Below, in pieces: positions 7,113 to 15,998 of a DNA stretch of 43,039 nucleotides; position 1 is the stretch's first letter; every line of letters begins with the position of its first letter. The translations under genes were made by a program, and so were the position numbers. The DNA is from an uncultured Marvinbryantia sp. Its GTDB lineage: Bacteria; Bacillota; Clostridia; Lachnospirales; Lachnospiraceae. Under the pieces are notes generated by a model. That model saw only the letters and a program-made list of their open reading frames with translations, had not been told where the DNA came from and searched no databases. Location: the NCBI GenBank assembly GCA_934408725.1, contig CAKRVB010000024.1:1-43039 (forward strand), written 5' to 3'.

Positions 7113-7697
7113 TTATTCAGCAGCTTCCTCTTCGGTATCTTCCGGTATCTCTGCATTACGTGGTGCAATAACGCTGACAACCGGTGCATCCATATGAGTG
7201 GTAATATCGATGTCTTTGTCTTTTGCAATATCCAGATCTGCAACTTTCAGTGTATCACCAAGTTTTAAGGTACTGCAGTCTACGATAACTTTTTCTACCA
7301 GTGCTGACGGTTCTGCTTTGTACGCAATCTCGGTCAGGAGCTGATCTACCACACCGCCAACTACCATTTCTTTATTGTGTAAGACGATCTCTGCTACGGA
7401 ATGTACTTTTTCACCTTTCACCAGTGCCTGGAAATCCATCTCCATGATCTCATTCTTCATAGAGTTGTAATCCATCTCTTTAACCAGTACATCGTATGTG
7501 GTGCCTTCCAGATCCAGTAATACCTGGCTGCCTTTCATACATTCACGTAAAAGACGTTCTGCTTCTTTGCGTTCAATCTTCAGTGGAATAGATTCTTTGA
7601 TCTCTTTTCCAAAAAGATTTCCTGTGACAAAACCTTCTCTTCTCAGTTTTTTTGCCTTAGTTTCCATGTCTCTTTTTTGCACTTTGTAAGTATTCAT
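7113..7697 (-). CDS. rplY: 50S ribosomal protein L25 / general stress protein Ctc
   Basis: A 194-aa protein of the L25/TL5/Ctc family that binds 5S rRNA. The N-terminal L25 domain (1-90) is followed by the TL5-type beta domain (about 95-180), then an acidic tail rich in Glu. The two-domain form is the Ctc form found in Firmicutes, longer than the 94-aa E. coli L25. ATG at 7697 has GGAGG 9 bases ahead. It stands alone between two terminators or promoters and has its own strong promoter, with a leader of about 90 bases. The Ctc form is stress-induced in Bacillus; no SigB-type promoter is evident here, so stress control is not claimed. Confidence 0.92.
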   Translation of the reverse strand: MNTYKVQKRDMETKAKKLRREGFVTGNLFGKEIKESIPLKIERKEAERLLRECMKGSQVLLDLEGTTYDVLVKEMDYNSMKNEIMEMDFQALVKGEKVHSVAEIVLHNKEMVVGGVVDQLLTEIAYKAEPSALVEKVIVDCSTLKLGDTLKVADLDIAKDKDIDITTHMDAPVVSVIAPRNAEIPEDTEEEAAE

Positions 7698-7792
7698 TTA
7701 TCTTTTCCTCCATTGATACAAATAGTGAACAGGGATGTTTTGCGAAAGAGTCATTACTGAGTGACGATTCGTTTTCTCTTGTTTCGCTTCGC

Positions 7793-7821
7793 ATTGTAGT
7801 CCTATTTTTTTCATTTTGCAA
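7793..7821 (-). promoter_or_regulatory. Promoter of rplY/ctc
   Basis: On the minus strand TTGCAA (7816-7821), a 17-base spacer and TACAAT (7793-7798). The predicted leader to the ATG at 7697 is about 90 bases. Confidence 0.72.
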
Positions 7822-7874
7822 TAGTTTTCTGATAATTTCACAGAAAGTTCACAAATGTAAAAATTCAAGATAAA

Positions 7875-10211
7875 TTACAATATCGTTCCTATTAATCTTA
7901 CAAGAAAGGCAGCTGCCCAGGCAATCACACACTGCCAGATCACTACTGCAATGGCCCATTTTCCTCCAAGTTCTCTCTTGATCGTACTGATTGCCGCTAC
8001 GCAAGGCGTATACAGCAGACTGAATACCAGCAGAGAGGCTGCAGACAACGTGGTAAGTGCGCTGCCTACTCCACCTGCGAACAGAATTCCCAGCGTGGAT
8101 ACCACACTTTCCTTTGCCATAAAGCCGCTGATCAGAGCCACAATGATTCTCCAGTCGCCCAGTCCAAGTGGTACAAACAGCGGTGCGATCCATCCGGCAA
8201 TCATAGCAAGAATGCTCTCAGAAGAATCTGTCACCAGATTAAATGTCAGATCAAAGCTCTGCAGGAACCATACCACAATCGTTGCCAGAAGAATCACCGT
8301 AAATGCTCTCTGCAGGAAGTCCCTGGCCTTTTCCCAGAGAAGCTGTCCAACGTTTTTGGCGCTCGGAAAACGATAATTCGGAAGTTCCATGACAAATGGC
8401 ACAGCCTCGCCTTTAAAAAGAGTTCCCTTAAAAATAAAAGCCGCCAAAATTCCAATACAGATATCCAGTACATACAGTCCAGTCATAATCAGACCTCCCC
8501 TGCCAGGGAAAAATGCATTTACAAAAAACGCATAGATTGGCAGCTTCGCTGTACAGCTCATAAACGGAGTCAGTAAGATGGTCATTTTACGGTCACGTTC
8601 ACTTGGCAGTGTTCTGGTTGCCATCACAGCTGGCACCGTACAGCCAAATCCTATCAGAAGTGGCACGATACTTCTTCCTGACAGACCGATTTTACGCAGC
8701 AGTTTATCCATAAAGAATGCTACTCTTGCTATGTATCCGCTGTCTTCCATCAGTGACAGGAAGAAAAACAGCGTCACAATAATCGGCAGGAAAGACAATA
8801 CCGATCCTACACCGGTAAAAATACCATCAATCACCAGGCCATGAAGAGCACTGTTCACATGTGCAGCTGTCAATGCAGAATCTGCTATTTGAGTCAGGGC
8901 CGTTACTCCCATTTCCAGCAGTCCCTGCAGCCATGCGCCCACCACATTAAAGGTCAAATAAAAAACTGCCAGCATGATCCCGACAAAACACGGAATTGCC
9001 GTATACTTTCCAGTCAGGATCTTATCGATCTTCTCACTGCGGATTCGTTCTTTACTCTCTCTTGGCTTCACCACAGTCTGTTCACAGACTTTTTCAATAA
9101 AGGAAAAACGCATATCTGCCATTGCCGCGCTGCGATCCAGTCCCCGTTCTTTTTCCATCTGAAGTATCAGATGGTCGATCGTCTCGATCTCATTCTGATC
9201 CAGTTCCAGCTGCTTCTCAATCAGGTGATCACCTTCAATTAGCTTGGAAGCCGCAAACCGGAGAGGGATTCCGGCATGCTCCGCATGATCCTGGATCAAA
9301 TGACAGACAGAATGAATGCAGCGGTGCACCGCCCCGTTAAAATCATTCTCATCACAAAAGTCCTGTCTGCCAGGCCGTTCCTGATATTTTGCAATATGTA
9401 TGGCATGCTTTACCAGTTCATCTACGCCTTCATTCTTTGCCGCAGAGATCGGCACCACCGGAACGCCCAGCATGGCCTCCATTGCATTCACATCGATAGA
9501 GCCTCCATTTCCAGTCAGTTCATCCATCATGTTCAGTGCCACTACCATTGGCACATTCATCTCCAGCAGCTGCATGGTCAGATACAGATTTCGCTGAATA
9601 TTAGTGGCATCTACAATATTGATGATCGCTTTCGGTTTATCTTCCAGCACAAAGTTACGAGACACGATCTCCTCACTGGTATAAGGAGACATCGAATAAA
9701 TACCAGGCAAATCCGTAATCAGGGTATTGGCATATCCTCTGATGGAACCATCCTTCCGATCCACCGTAACACCCGGGAAATTTCCCACATGCTGATTGGA
9801 ACCGGTCAGCTGATTAAACAAAGTCGTTTTTCCGCAGTTCTGATTGCCCACCAGCGCATAGGTCAGTATCTCTCCTTCCGGAAGTGGATTGCCATCTCCC
9901 TTTGCATGATACTTTCCATCCTCTCCAAGACCAGGGTGTATACTCTGATTGATATTTTTGGCACCTTCATGCTTCCTTGTTCTCTGATCAATCGGTTCCA
10001 CTCCGATCTGATCCGCATCTGCCAGACGCAGAGTCAGTTCATAACCATGAATCTGCAGTTCCATCGGGTCGCCCATTGGAGCCAGCTTCACCACGGTTAC
10101 TTCCGCTCCCGGTATTACACCCATGTCCAGGAAATGCTGCCGCAGAGCGCCTTCGCCTCCGACATGGCAGATCACTGCACTCTGTCCTATCTGTAATTCC
10201 TTCAGTGTCAT
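7875..10211 (-). CDS. feoB: Fused FeoA-FeoB ferrous iron transporter
   Basis: A 778-aa inner-membrane Fe(II) transporter. Residues 1-75 are an SH3-like FeoA domain; after a Gly/Lys-rich linker (76-112) comes the FeoB G-domain with the P-loop GNQNCGKTT (122-130), DLPG (167-170) and NMMD (227-230), then a helical spacer and the transmembrane gates (from about 400). FeoA and FeoB are usually separate proteins, so the single polypeptide is a natural fusion; both parts look intact. ATG at 10211 has AGGAAG upstream. Preceding promoter at 10259-10288. Anaerobic gut bacteria depend on Fe(II) uptake, in keeping with the iron-rich hydrogenase genes nearby. No FeoC is seen. Iron-responsive control is likely but no clear Fur box was identified. 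Confidence 0.93.
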   Translation of the reverse strand: MTLKELQIGQSAVICHVGGEGALRQHFLDMGVIPGAEVTVVKLAPMGDPMELQIHGYELTLRLADADQIGVEPIDQRTRKHEGAKNINQSIHPGLGEDGKYHAKGDGNPLPEGEILTYALVGNQNCGKTTLFNQLTGSNQHVGNFPGVTVDRKDGSIRGYANTLITDLPGIYSMSPYTSEEIVSRNFVLEDKPKAIINIVDATNIQRNLYLTMQLLEMNVPMVVALNMMDELTGNGGSIDVNAMEAMLGVPVVPISAAKNEGVDELVKHAIHIAKYQERPGRQDFCDENDFNGAVHRCIHSVCHLIQDHAEHAGIPLRFAASKLIEGDHLIEKQLELDQNEIETIDHLILQMEKERGLDRSAAMADMRFSFIEKVCEQTVVKPRESKERIRSEKIDKILTGKYTAIPCFVGIMLAVFYLTFNVVGAWLQGLLEMGVTALTQIADSALTAAHVNSALHGLVIDGIFTGVGSVLSFLPIIVTLFFFLSLMEDSGYIARVAFFMDKLLRKIGLSGRSIVPLLIGFGCTVPAVMATRTLPSERDRKMTILLTPFMSCTAKLPIYAFFVNAFFPGRGGLIMTGLYVLDICIGILAAFIFKGTLFKGEAVPFVMELPNYRFPSAKNVGQLLWEKARDFLQRAFTVILLATIVVWFLQSFDLTFNLVTDSSESILAMIAGWIAPLFVPLGLGDWRIIVALISGFMAKESVVSTLGILFAGGVGSALTTLSAASLLVFSLLYTPCVAAISTIKRELGGKWAIAVVIWQCVIAWAAAFLVRLIGTIL

Positions 10212-10258
10212 ATTAAGTTCCTTCCTTTCCGCATTTATCTGAAGTACATATCTTGTTC

Positions 10259-10288
10259 ATTATAGGTACATCTAATTTCATCTTTCAA
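10259..10288 (-). promoter_or_regulatory. Promoter of feoAB
   Basis: On the minus strand TTGAAA (10283-10288), an 18-base spacer and TATAAT (10259-10264), about 45 bases before the start. The -35 box lies in the last codons of the upstream chromate-transporter gene. Confidence 0.6.
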
Positions 10289-10862
10289 GTAACAAAAGCA
10301 AATTTTTCAGCAGGTTCCATGCTACATTCATCATGCCAGCCAGTATCATCACCCAAACAGGATTTTTCTTTTTCTTCCAGATCAGCCAAAAACAGAGCAG
10401 GAAAATAATCACCATACTCCATCTGGTTTGTGAGACCGCGATCTGCTGTGCGGAACCCCAGAATGCAGAAATCAAAATCAGCACGCCTGATGATCCAATC
10501 AGAGCCACCACCGCAGGACGCAAGGTACCAAGCACTCCCTGAAGAAGATCCATATTCCGGTAACGCAGGTAGAACCTGGCCAGGATCGTGACCAGGATGC
10601 AGGATGGAAGAATACATCCAATGGTTGCCACAAACGCTCCTGGGATCCCTGCCACTTTAATCCCTACAAATGTGGCAGAATTCACCGCAATCGGTCCCGG
10701 TGTCATCTGAGAAATCGTAATCAGATCTGTGAATTCTGACATAGTCATCCACTGATGCGTCTGCACCACCTGTCCCTGGATCAACGGCATCGCCGCATAA
10801 CCACCACCAAAGCTGAACATCCCAATCTGCAGGAAGCTGAAAAATAACTGTAAATAAATCAT
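10278..10862 (-). CDS. Chromate transporter family protein, second half-size subunit
   Basis: A 194-aa membrane protein of the CHR family in its short form. FSFGGGYAAMPLIQ near residue 17 and the MTPGPIAVNSATFVG stretch are the CHR signature; about six transmembrane segments follow. In Firmicutes short CHR proteins are encoded as adjacent pairs that act together; here the ATG at 10862 overlaps the upstream gene's stop by 4 bases. Family members exclude chromate by exchange with other anions, but in gut bacteria the natural substrate is uncertain. Confidence 0.85.
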   Translation of the reverse strand: MIYLQLFFSFLQIGMFSFGGGYAAMPLIQGQVVQTHQWMTMSEFTDLITISQMTPGPIAVNSATFVGIKVAGIPGAFVATIGCILPSCILVTILARFYLRYRNMDLLQGVLGTLRPAVVALIGSSGVLILISAFWGSAQQIAVSQTRWSMVIIFLLCFWLIWKKKKNPVWVMILAGMMNVAWNLLKNLLLLLER

Positions 10863-11422
10863 TGCTTCCGCCTCCTTTTCCCGAAGGTAATCAAAATTCC
10901 AAGGAGTCCACAGACCAGAATCATATATATCGTATTAATCTGCCAGATCACAGAAACTGCAAAAGCCACTGCCATGATCGCGAAAGATATTTTATTTTTC
11001 TCTTTTGCAATTCCCGATGCCATCTCAAAAGTAACCGAAGCAATCACTGCTCCCACTCCGGCCTGCATCCCCTCCAGCATCCATGCCACCAGCTGATTGC
11101 TGCGAAATGCCTGATAGCAGACAGAGACTGCGGCTATGATCAGGAACGGTGGTATCACGGTTCCCAGCACTGCCGTCAACACGCCGGCTATTCCTGCCAG
11201 TTTATAGCCCACAACGATCGCTCCATTCACCGCAATAGCTCCCGGTGAAGACTGGGCAATGGCTACCAGATCCAGCATCTCTTCTTCGTCAATCCATTGC
11301 AGCTCATCCACAAACTGCTTCTTCATCAGCGTAACGATCACATAACCGCCACCGAAAGTGAAGGCACTTAAATATAAGGTGGACAGAAAGATTTTTTTCA
11401 GTAAGGTCTCTTTTCTTTCCAA
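10859..11422 (-). CDS. Chromate transporter family protein, first half-size subunit
   Basis: A 187-aa CHR-family membrane protein with the FTFGGGYVIVTLMKK and SSPGAIAVNGAIVVG motifs matching the partner gene it overlaps. The frame has no ATG: it is bounded upstream by an in-frame TAG, and the first usable codon is TTG at 11422. The AGGAGG upstream is about 15 bases away, which is farther than usual, so low expression is likely. A true start a few codons later cannot be excluded. Both halves appear intact. Substrate as for the partner: chromate in the family, unproven here. Confidence 0.8.
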   Translation of the reverse strand: MERKETLLKKIFLSTLYLSAFTFGGGYVIVTLMKKQFVDELQWIDEEEMLDLVAIAQSSPGAIAVNGAIVVGYKLAGIAGVLTAVLGTVIPPFLIIAAVSVCYQAFRSNQLVAWMLEGMQAGVGAVIASVTFEMASGIAKEKNKISFAIMAVAFAVSVIWQINTIYMILVCGLLGILITFGKRRRKQ

Positions 11423-11506
11423 TTTCTATTCTCTACTCCTCCTTATTTCTATTATTCTTAACATCATACCACAGGTATCTCATTCCGGCAAACAAATACC
11501 GACAAA

Positions 11507-11532
11507 GCACCCGGATTCCAGGTTCCGGGTGC
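11507..11532 (-). terminator. Hairpin after spoIVB, probable terminator
   Basis: A GCACCCGGA/TCCGGGTGC stem of 9 bp with an 8-base loop lies just after the spoIVB stop. The following T-tract on the minus strand is short (TTTGTC), so termination may be partial. Confidence 0.6.
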
Positions 11533-11538
11533 CGTTAT

Positions 11539-12813
11539 TCACTCATCGGTTTTCTCCAGCATATTTTCAATAAAGATTCCATATCCTCTGGTAGGATCTT
11601 TGACGAATACATGGGTGACGGCACCCACGATTTTTCCATTTTGCAGGATCGGACTGCCTGACATTCCTCTTACGATTCCTCCGGTGATCTCCAGAAGTTC
11701 CGGATCTGTCACCCTGATTACCATGCTTTTATTGGCATCGCTATTGTTCAGATTGATCTTTTCGATCTCGATCTGATATTCTTTTCGCTCACCGGTAATC
11801 TCACTCAATATCGTAGCCGGACCAGTCTGAATCTCCTGCCGGTAAGCGACTTCCATCTCTTCTATTCCTGTCTCAGGCTCACTACTCAATGTTCCAAATA
11901 TTCCGATTTCTGAATTTTCCGTGATGGTTCCCAGTATGTTTTCTGGCTGATAATCAATCACCCCGCCCACCTCTCCTGGCATTCCATCCATTCCTTTTAC
12001 AATAGAACAAACTTTCGCATCATATATGTTCCCACTTTCCAGTGTCAGCAGTGTACTGGTGTCAATATCATTGATTCCATGTCCCAGTGCTCCAAAGGTT
12101 CCATCCCCGGTTACATACGTCAGTGTTCCAATACCCTGTGTATCATCCCGGATCCAGATGCCTGCTTTGTATTCATTTTTTCCTGTCTGGATTACCGGAG
12201 CCTGCAGCTCGATAATATCGGAGTCCCGCAGCACCGTCAGTTTTACTTCACCTCCTGCCGCCTGACTGATCTGCTGCACCACTTCTTCTTTCTCTGATAC
12301 CGGGATATCGTTGACAGCCAGAATATAATCCCCTGAATGTACCAGATCGCCACCTGGATTTTGTGGTTCTCCCTGCATGTCACAGACCTCGCCGGTTCCA
12401 ACAATCAGCACGCCCTGGGTTTTCATATAGATTCCCACAGGAATCCCACAAGGTACAATTTTCTGTCGTTCTACCACATCCACTTCTACTTTTTTTATCG
12501 GAATGGCACCAAATAAACTGCACTGCACTACATAACTGTCCTCACCTTTGCTGTCTGACAGCTTTCCAGTTATCGTCAGATTCTCAGATGGTATATCTGA
12601 CTTTCCCTGCCCGTCAGCTACCACAGCTTCCTCCAGCCATTCAGGAAACGTATTATGAAAAATCTCGTTATTCTGCTCCTCTGATGCTACCGTCAGGCGA
12701 TCCGGTATACTGGTATATAGATCCAGCCAGAATAAGGCACCAGACAGACCAACAAACAAGGTCAGATCAAATGCCATTTTTCTTCGGACTGGCTTCTGTG
12801 TTATTTTTCCCAT
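11539..12813 (-). CDS. spoIVB: SpoIVB serine peptidase (forespore to mother-cell signalling)
   Basis: A protein of about 424 aa. An N-terminal membrane anchor (about residues 15-30) is followed by a PDZ domain (about 120-190) and an S55 peptidase domain. The catalytic serine lies in GMSGSP near residue 387 and a histidine in FGALGHGI. In the family SpoIVB is made under SigG in the forespore, is secreted across the inner membrane, cleaves SpoIVFA and so activates SigK in the mother cell. ATG at 12813 has AAAGGA about 9 bases ahead; the frame is open to 12867, but that region is the terminator of recN, so the shorter start is preferred. In Bacillus spo0A follows; here it does not. Confidence 0.9.
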   Translation of the reverse strand: MGKITQKPVRRKMAFDLTLFVGLSGALFWLDLYTSIPDRLTVASEEQNNEIFHNTFPEWLEEAVVADGQGKSDIPSENLTITGKLSDSKGEDSYVVQCSLFGAIPIKKVEVDVVERQKIVPCGIPVGIYMKTQGVLIVGTGEVCDMQGEPQNPGGDLVHSGDYILAVNDIPVSEKEEVVQQISQAAGGEVKLTVLRDSDIIELQAPVIQTGKNEYKAGIWIRDDTQGIGTLTYVTGDGTFGALGHGINDIDTSTLLTLESGNIYDAKVCSIVKGMDGMPGEVGGVIDYQPENILGTITENSEIGIFGTLSSEPETGIEEMEVAYRQEIQTGPATILSEITGERKEYQIEIEKINLNNSDANKSMVIRVTDPELLEITGGIVRGMSGSPILQNGKIVGAVTHVFVKDPTRGYGIFIENMLEKTDE

Positions 12814-12852
12814 CTGCTCACATCCTTTCCCTTTTATAAATTCGGCATCATC

Positions 12853-12886
12853 GAAAAAGAAGAGCATCTTTTTCAGATACCCTTCT
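12853..12886 (-). terminator. Terminator of the recN operon
   Basis: A 12-bp stem (12875-12886 with 12858-12869, including G-U pairs) with a 5-base loop is followed by a TTTTT run on the minus strand. It lies about 30 bases after the recN stop and separates spoIVB from the operon. Confidence 0.82.
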
Positions 12887-12914
12887 TAGTATGTGAGCTA
12901 TGTTTTTTTGTACT

Positions 12915-14600
12915 CTAGTATTTTTTTGTTGCGTCTGCCATTTCCTTCATCTCACGGGCGCTCTTTAATGTAGTCTCTGTAATCTGTGCGCCGCCCAGGA
13001 TTCTGGCCAGTTCTTCTTCACTTTCCATCAGTGACAGTTCACGGATACTGGTCTCTGTGATACCGTCATGCACGTTTTTTTCAATATAAAAATGATGATC
13101 TGCCATAGATGCGATCTGCGCCAGATGAGTAATACACAGCACCTGACGGCTTCTGGCAATCACTGCCATTTTTTCGGATACTTTCTGAGCCGTTCTTCCG
13201 CTGATTCCCACATCGATCTCATCGAAAATCAATGTCTCAGTCTGATCTTTGTCTGCCAGAACGGTCTTGATCGCCAGCATAATTCTGGAAAGTTCACCAC
13301 CGGATGCCACATCTCCCAGCATCCGCATCGGAGAACCTGGATTCATGGAAATCAGAAAACATGCTTCATCAAATCCATTGGCAGATAATGGTGCACTTTC
13401 TGTCACTTCCAGATCAAAATTCGTCTCCAGAAAGTTCAGATCCGCCAGCTCTGCCCGAATCTGCCCGGCAAGCTGGGAAGCGTACTGTTTTCGAATAAGG
13501 GACATCTCTTTTGCATTGTCCCGAAGAAGCGTTTCCTGCTCCTCGAATGACTTCTGCAGCTGTGCCACATAGCTGTCATAGTTCTGCAGTTCTTCCAGGC
13601 GCTGTTCCTTCTCTTCCCGATATGCAAGAATCTCCTCAATGGACTGTCCATATTTTACCTTCAGGCGGTTGATCTCATCCAGCCGTTTCTCGATCTGCTC
13701 AAATTCATAATCATCAAAGGTCAGATCTCCCAGATAGCCAGACATTTCCCGATTAAAATCTGAAAGGAGACTTTCGATCTCTGCCAGCTGTTTTTCCAGT
13801 TCCTGCAAAGATTCATCATACTCCTGCACCATCTGCAGTCTCTGTACTGCTGTGGAGACCAGATCAGCTGCACAGCTGCTGCCTTCACTCTCTCCAGTCA
13901 GCTGATAGGCTTCTCCCGCATTTTCGGCAATCTTTCTGCCATTGGACAGCTTCTTGTACCGTTCTTCCAGTTCTTCATCTTCCCCGATCTTCAGTTCCGC
14001 CCGGTCGATCTCTTCCACTTCAAACTGCAGAAAATCCATTTCTTTTTTTCTGGCCGCTTCATCCAGTGTGGAAGCTTCCAGTTTTTTACGAATCTGTGCA
14101 TAGTCAGCAAAAATATGCGCACCCTTTTCTTTATAAGGTGCCAGTTTTTCTTTTGCATATTCATCCAGAATCTGTAAATGATTCTTCTTATGAAGCAGTG
14201 ACTGATGCTCATGCTGCCCATGAATATCAATCAGGAGAGAAGCCAGCTCCCTCACCTGGGTCAGCGTCACGGTCTCTCCGTTCACCTTACTGATGCTCCG
14301 TCCACCGACCAGCCGGCGTGAAATGATCACCTGTCCGTCTTCCACCGGAATATCCAGCAGTTCAATCTTTTCTTTTAATCCTGGATCTTCCACAGAAAAT
14401 ACCAGCTCCACCAGCGCTGAAGTCTCATCTTCTCTGGCAAATCCTTTAAAGCTCTGCATTCCAAGAGCCACATTAATGGAACCGATGAGAATGGATTTTC
14501 CTGCTCCGGTCTCCCCGGTCAGGATATTGAAGCCTTTTCCAAAATCAATCTCCAGTTCACGTATCAGTGCCATATTTTTTACATGTAAGTTTAACAGCAT
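12915..14600 (-). CDS. recN: DNA repair ATPase RecN
   Basis: A protein of about 561 aa, SMC-like. The N-terminal ATPase part holds Walker A (GETGAGKS); a coiled-coil middle carries long Glu/Lys-rich helices; the C-terminal part has the signature GELSR and Walker B LIFDEIDVGISG. RecN bridges broken DNA ends early in double-strand break repair. ATG at 14600 begins the usual MLLNLHVKNMALI sequence. The frame is open to a TTG at 14624, but family length favours 14600; AAGGAT is very close to that ATG, so the ribosome-binding site is not ideal. It is downstream of argR, as in Bacillus. Confidence 0.93.
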   Translation of the reverse strand: MLLNLHVKNMALIRELEIDFGKGFNILTGETGAGKSILIGSINVALGMQSFKGFAREDETSALVELVFSVEDPGLKEKIELLDIPVEDGQVIISRRLVGGRSISKVNGETVTLTQVRELASLLIDIHGQHEHQSLLHKKNHLQILDEYAKEKLAPYKEKGAHIFADYAQIRKKLEASTLDEAARKKEMDFLQFEVEEIDRAELKIGEDEELEERYKKLSNGRKIAENAGEAYQLTGESEGSSCAADLVSTAVQRLQMVQEYDESLQELEKQLAEIESLLSDFNREMSGYLGDLTFDDYEFEQIEKRLDEINRLKVKYGQSIEEILAYREEKEQRLEELQNYDSYVAQLQKSFEEQETLLRDNAKEMSLIRKQYASQLAGQIRAELADLNFLETNFDLEVTESAPLSANGFDEACFLISMNPGSPMRMLGDVASGGELSRIMLAIKTVLADKDQTETLIFDEIDVGISGRTAQKVSEKMAVIARSRQVLCITHLAQIASMADHHFYIEKNVHDGITETSIRELSLMESEEELARILGGAQITETTLKSAREMKEMADATKKY

Positions 14601-14647
14601 ATCCTTTTTACACACTCCCGGCAAGGATTCTATTTTTCCGATGTGAG

Positions 14648-15103
14648 CTATCTCACATCCAATATCTTTTGTATCTTATCCATCACCAGCAACGTATCAT
14701 CCACACTGCGGATGGCGCACATGATGGTATCATCTCCTGCAATACAGCCGGCAATCTCCTTCCAGTTCAATGCATCCATAGCAGCTGCCACAGCCATCGC
14801 CATACCGGAAACGGTTCGGATAACCAGAATATTCTGTGCCATATCCATAGAGACAAAGCCATCTCGCAGAATACGCAGATACTTTTCATCCAATTCACTG
14901 CTCTGGGTATTCATCACAACATATTTTTGTTTTCCACCATCGACAGCGATCTTTGTCAGCCGCAGTTCCCGAATGTCTCTGGATACGGTGGCCTGCGTCA
15001 CACGAAATCCGGCCTCTTTCAGTCGTCTGGCCAGTTCTTCCTGTGTATCAATATCATATTGATTGATTAATTCCACTATTTTTGCATGTCGCTGAATCTT
15101 CAT
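14648..15103 (-). CDS. argR: Arginine repressor ArgR/AhrC
   Basis: A protein of about 151 aa. The N-terminal winged helix (about 1-70) contains the recognition helix TQATVSRDIREL; the C-terminal domain (80-150) is the arginine-binding hexamerisation domain, with the conserved GDDTIM region. In the presence of arginine the hexamer represses biosynthetic genes and activates catabolic genes. The frame opens with GTG at 15115, but ATG at 15103 fits the family and has AAGGG 11 bases ahead. Placed between nadK and recN, as in related clostridia. No arginine gene is adjacent in the window. Confidence 0.93.
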   Translation of the reverse strand: MKIQRHAKIVELINQYDIDTQEELARRLKEAGFRVTQATVSRDIRELRLTKIAVDGGKQKYVVMNTQSSELDEKYLRILRDGFVSMDMAQNILVIRTVSGMAMAVAAAMDALNWKEIAGCIAGDDTIMCAIRSVDDTLLVMDKIQKILDVR

Positions 15104-15123
15104 ATTTTCATACACCCTTCTGA

Positions 15124-15993
15124 TCAGGTTCCACTCATCTTCTTGCGAAGTGTCTCCAGGAAACTGATCTGATCTACTTTTACAAACTGCACAGTACTCT
15201 GTGCCTTCTCTACTACAACATAGTCCTCACAGGTCATTTCTGCTGTCGTGTCTCCGTCAAAGGCAACCTCTGCCTCTTCCTCTGGCTCTTTTCTTTTGCC
15301 TATCACTACTTTTATCTTTGCCGTATCCGGCAGAATGACACTTCTTGCGTTCAGTGTATGAGGTGCTATCGGAGTCAGCAGGATCAGGGATGCTGCCGGT
15401 GATACAATCGGTCCGCCCACAGAAAGGTTATATCCGGTGGATCCGGTAGGGGTGGAGATAATCATGCCATCTGCACTGTACTCATTCAGAAACCGGTCAT
15501 TCACATAGATTTTCAGATCCATTACATGAATTCTTCCGCTTCTTGCGATAACAATATCATTCAGGGCTACATCTGACAGGATCTCCTGGCCCTCATGACA
15601 GACTACACCACGAAGCATCATATGTTCCTCTGTGATATATTCACCCAGTACCAGATGATCCAGTGCCGTTTCCAGATGATCCTGATCCACTTCCGCCAGA
15701 TATCCAAGCGTTCCCAGGTTCACCCCGAACAGGGGCAGATGCCGTTTTACCAGATCCCTGGCTGCTCTAAGCACCGTTCCATCTCCGCCCAGTACCAGTA
15801 CACAGTCCACATCGTCCGGTATCTTATCTGGATTGCTGGACTTATATTCTGGTCCCTGCTCTCCGCCTGAGTTTTCTTTTTCCTCCTGTAGGGTACAGCG
15901 TATGCCTTTTTCCTGAAGATAATCCTGAATGCGGTGTGCAACTTTCAATCCTGGATCCTTCTGCACATTGGTAATTACGTAAAAATGCTTCAT
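15124..15993 (-). CDS. nadK: NAD kinase
   Basis: A 289-aa cytosolic enzyme that makes NADP from NAD and ATP or polyphosphate. The GGDGT motif (near residue 72) and the later PTGSTGYNLS-type NAD-binding motif are present. A short insert rich in Glu and Gly (about residues 38-55) lies before GGDGT. It is transcribed just after tlyA (5-base gap) and upstream of argR, so it belongs to the dxs-tlyA-nadK-argR-recN operon. Confidence 0.93.
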   Translation of the reverse strand: MKHFYVITNVQKDPGLKVAHRIQDYLQEKGIRCTLQEEKENSGGEQGPEYKSSNPDKIPDDVDCVLVLGGDGTVLRAARDLVKRHLPLFGVNLGTLGYLAEVDQDHLETALDHLVLGEYITEEHMMLRGVVCHEGQEILSDVALNDIVIARSGRIHVMDLKIYVNDRFLNEYSADGMIISTPTGSTGYNLSVGGPIVSPAASLILLTPIAPHTLNARSVILPDTAKIKVVIGKRKEPEEEAEVAFDGDTTAEMTCEDYVVVEKAQSTVQFVKVDQISFLETLRKKMSGT

Positions 15994-15998
15994 CCCTT

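Noticed and set aside
7741..7775. Imperfect inverted repeat in the rplY leader (GTCATTACTGAGTGAC)
   Set aside because: Only four or five pairs, in a leader with no other structure; not enough for a riboswitch or attenuator claim.
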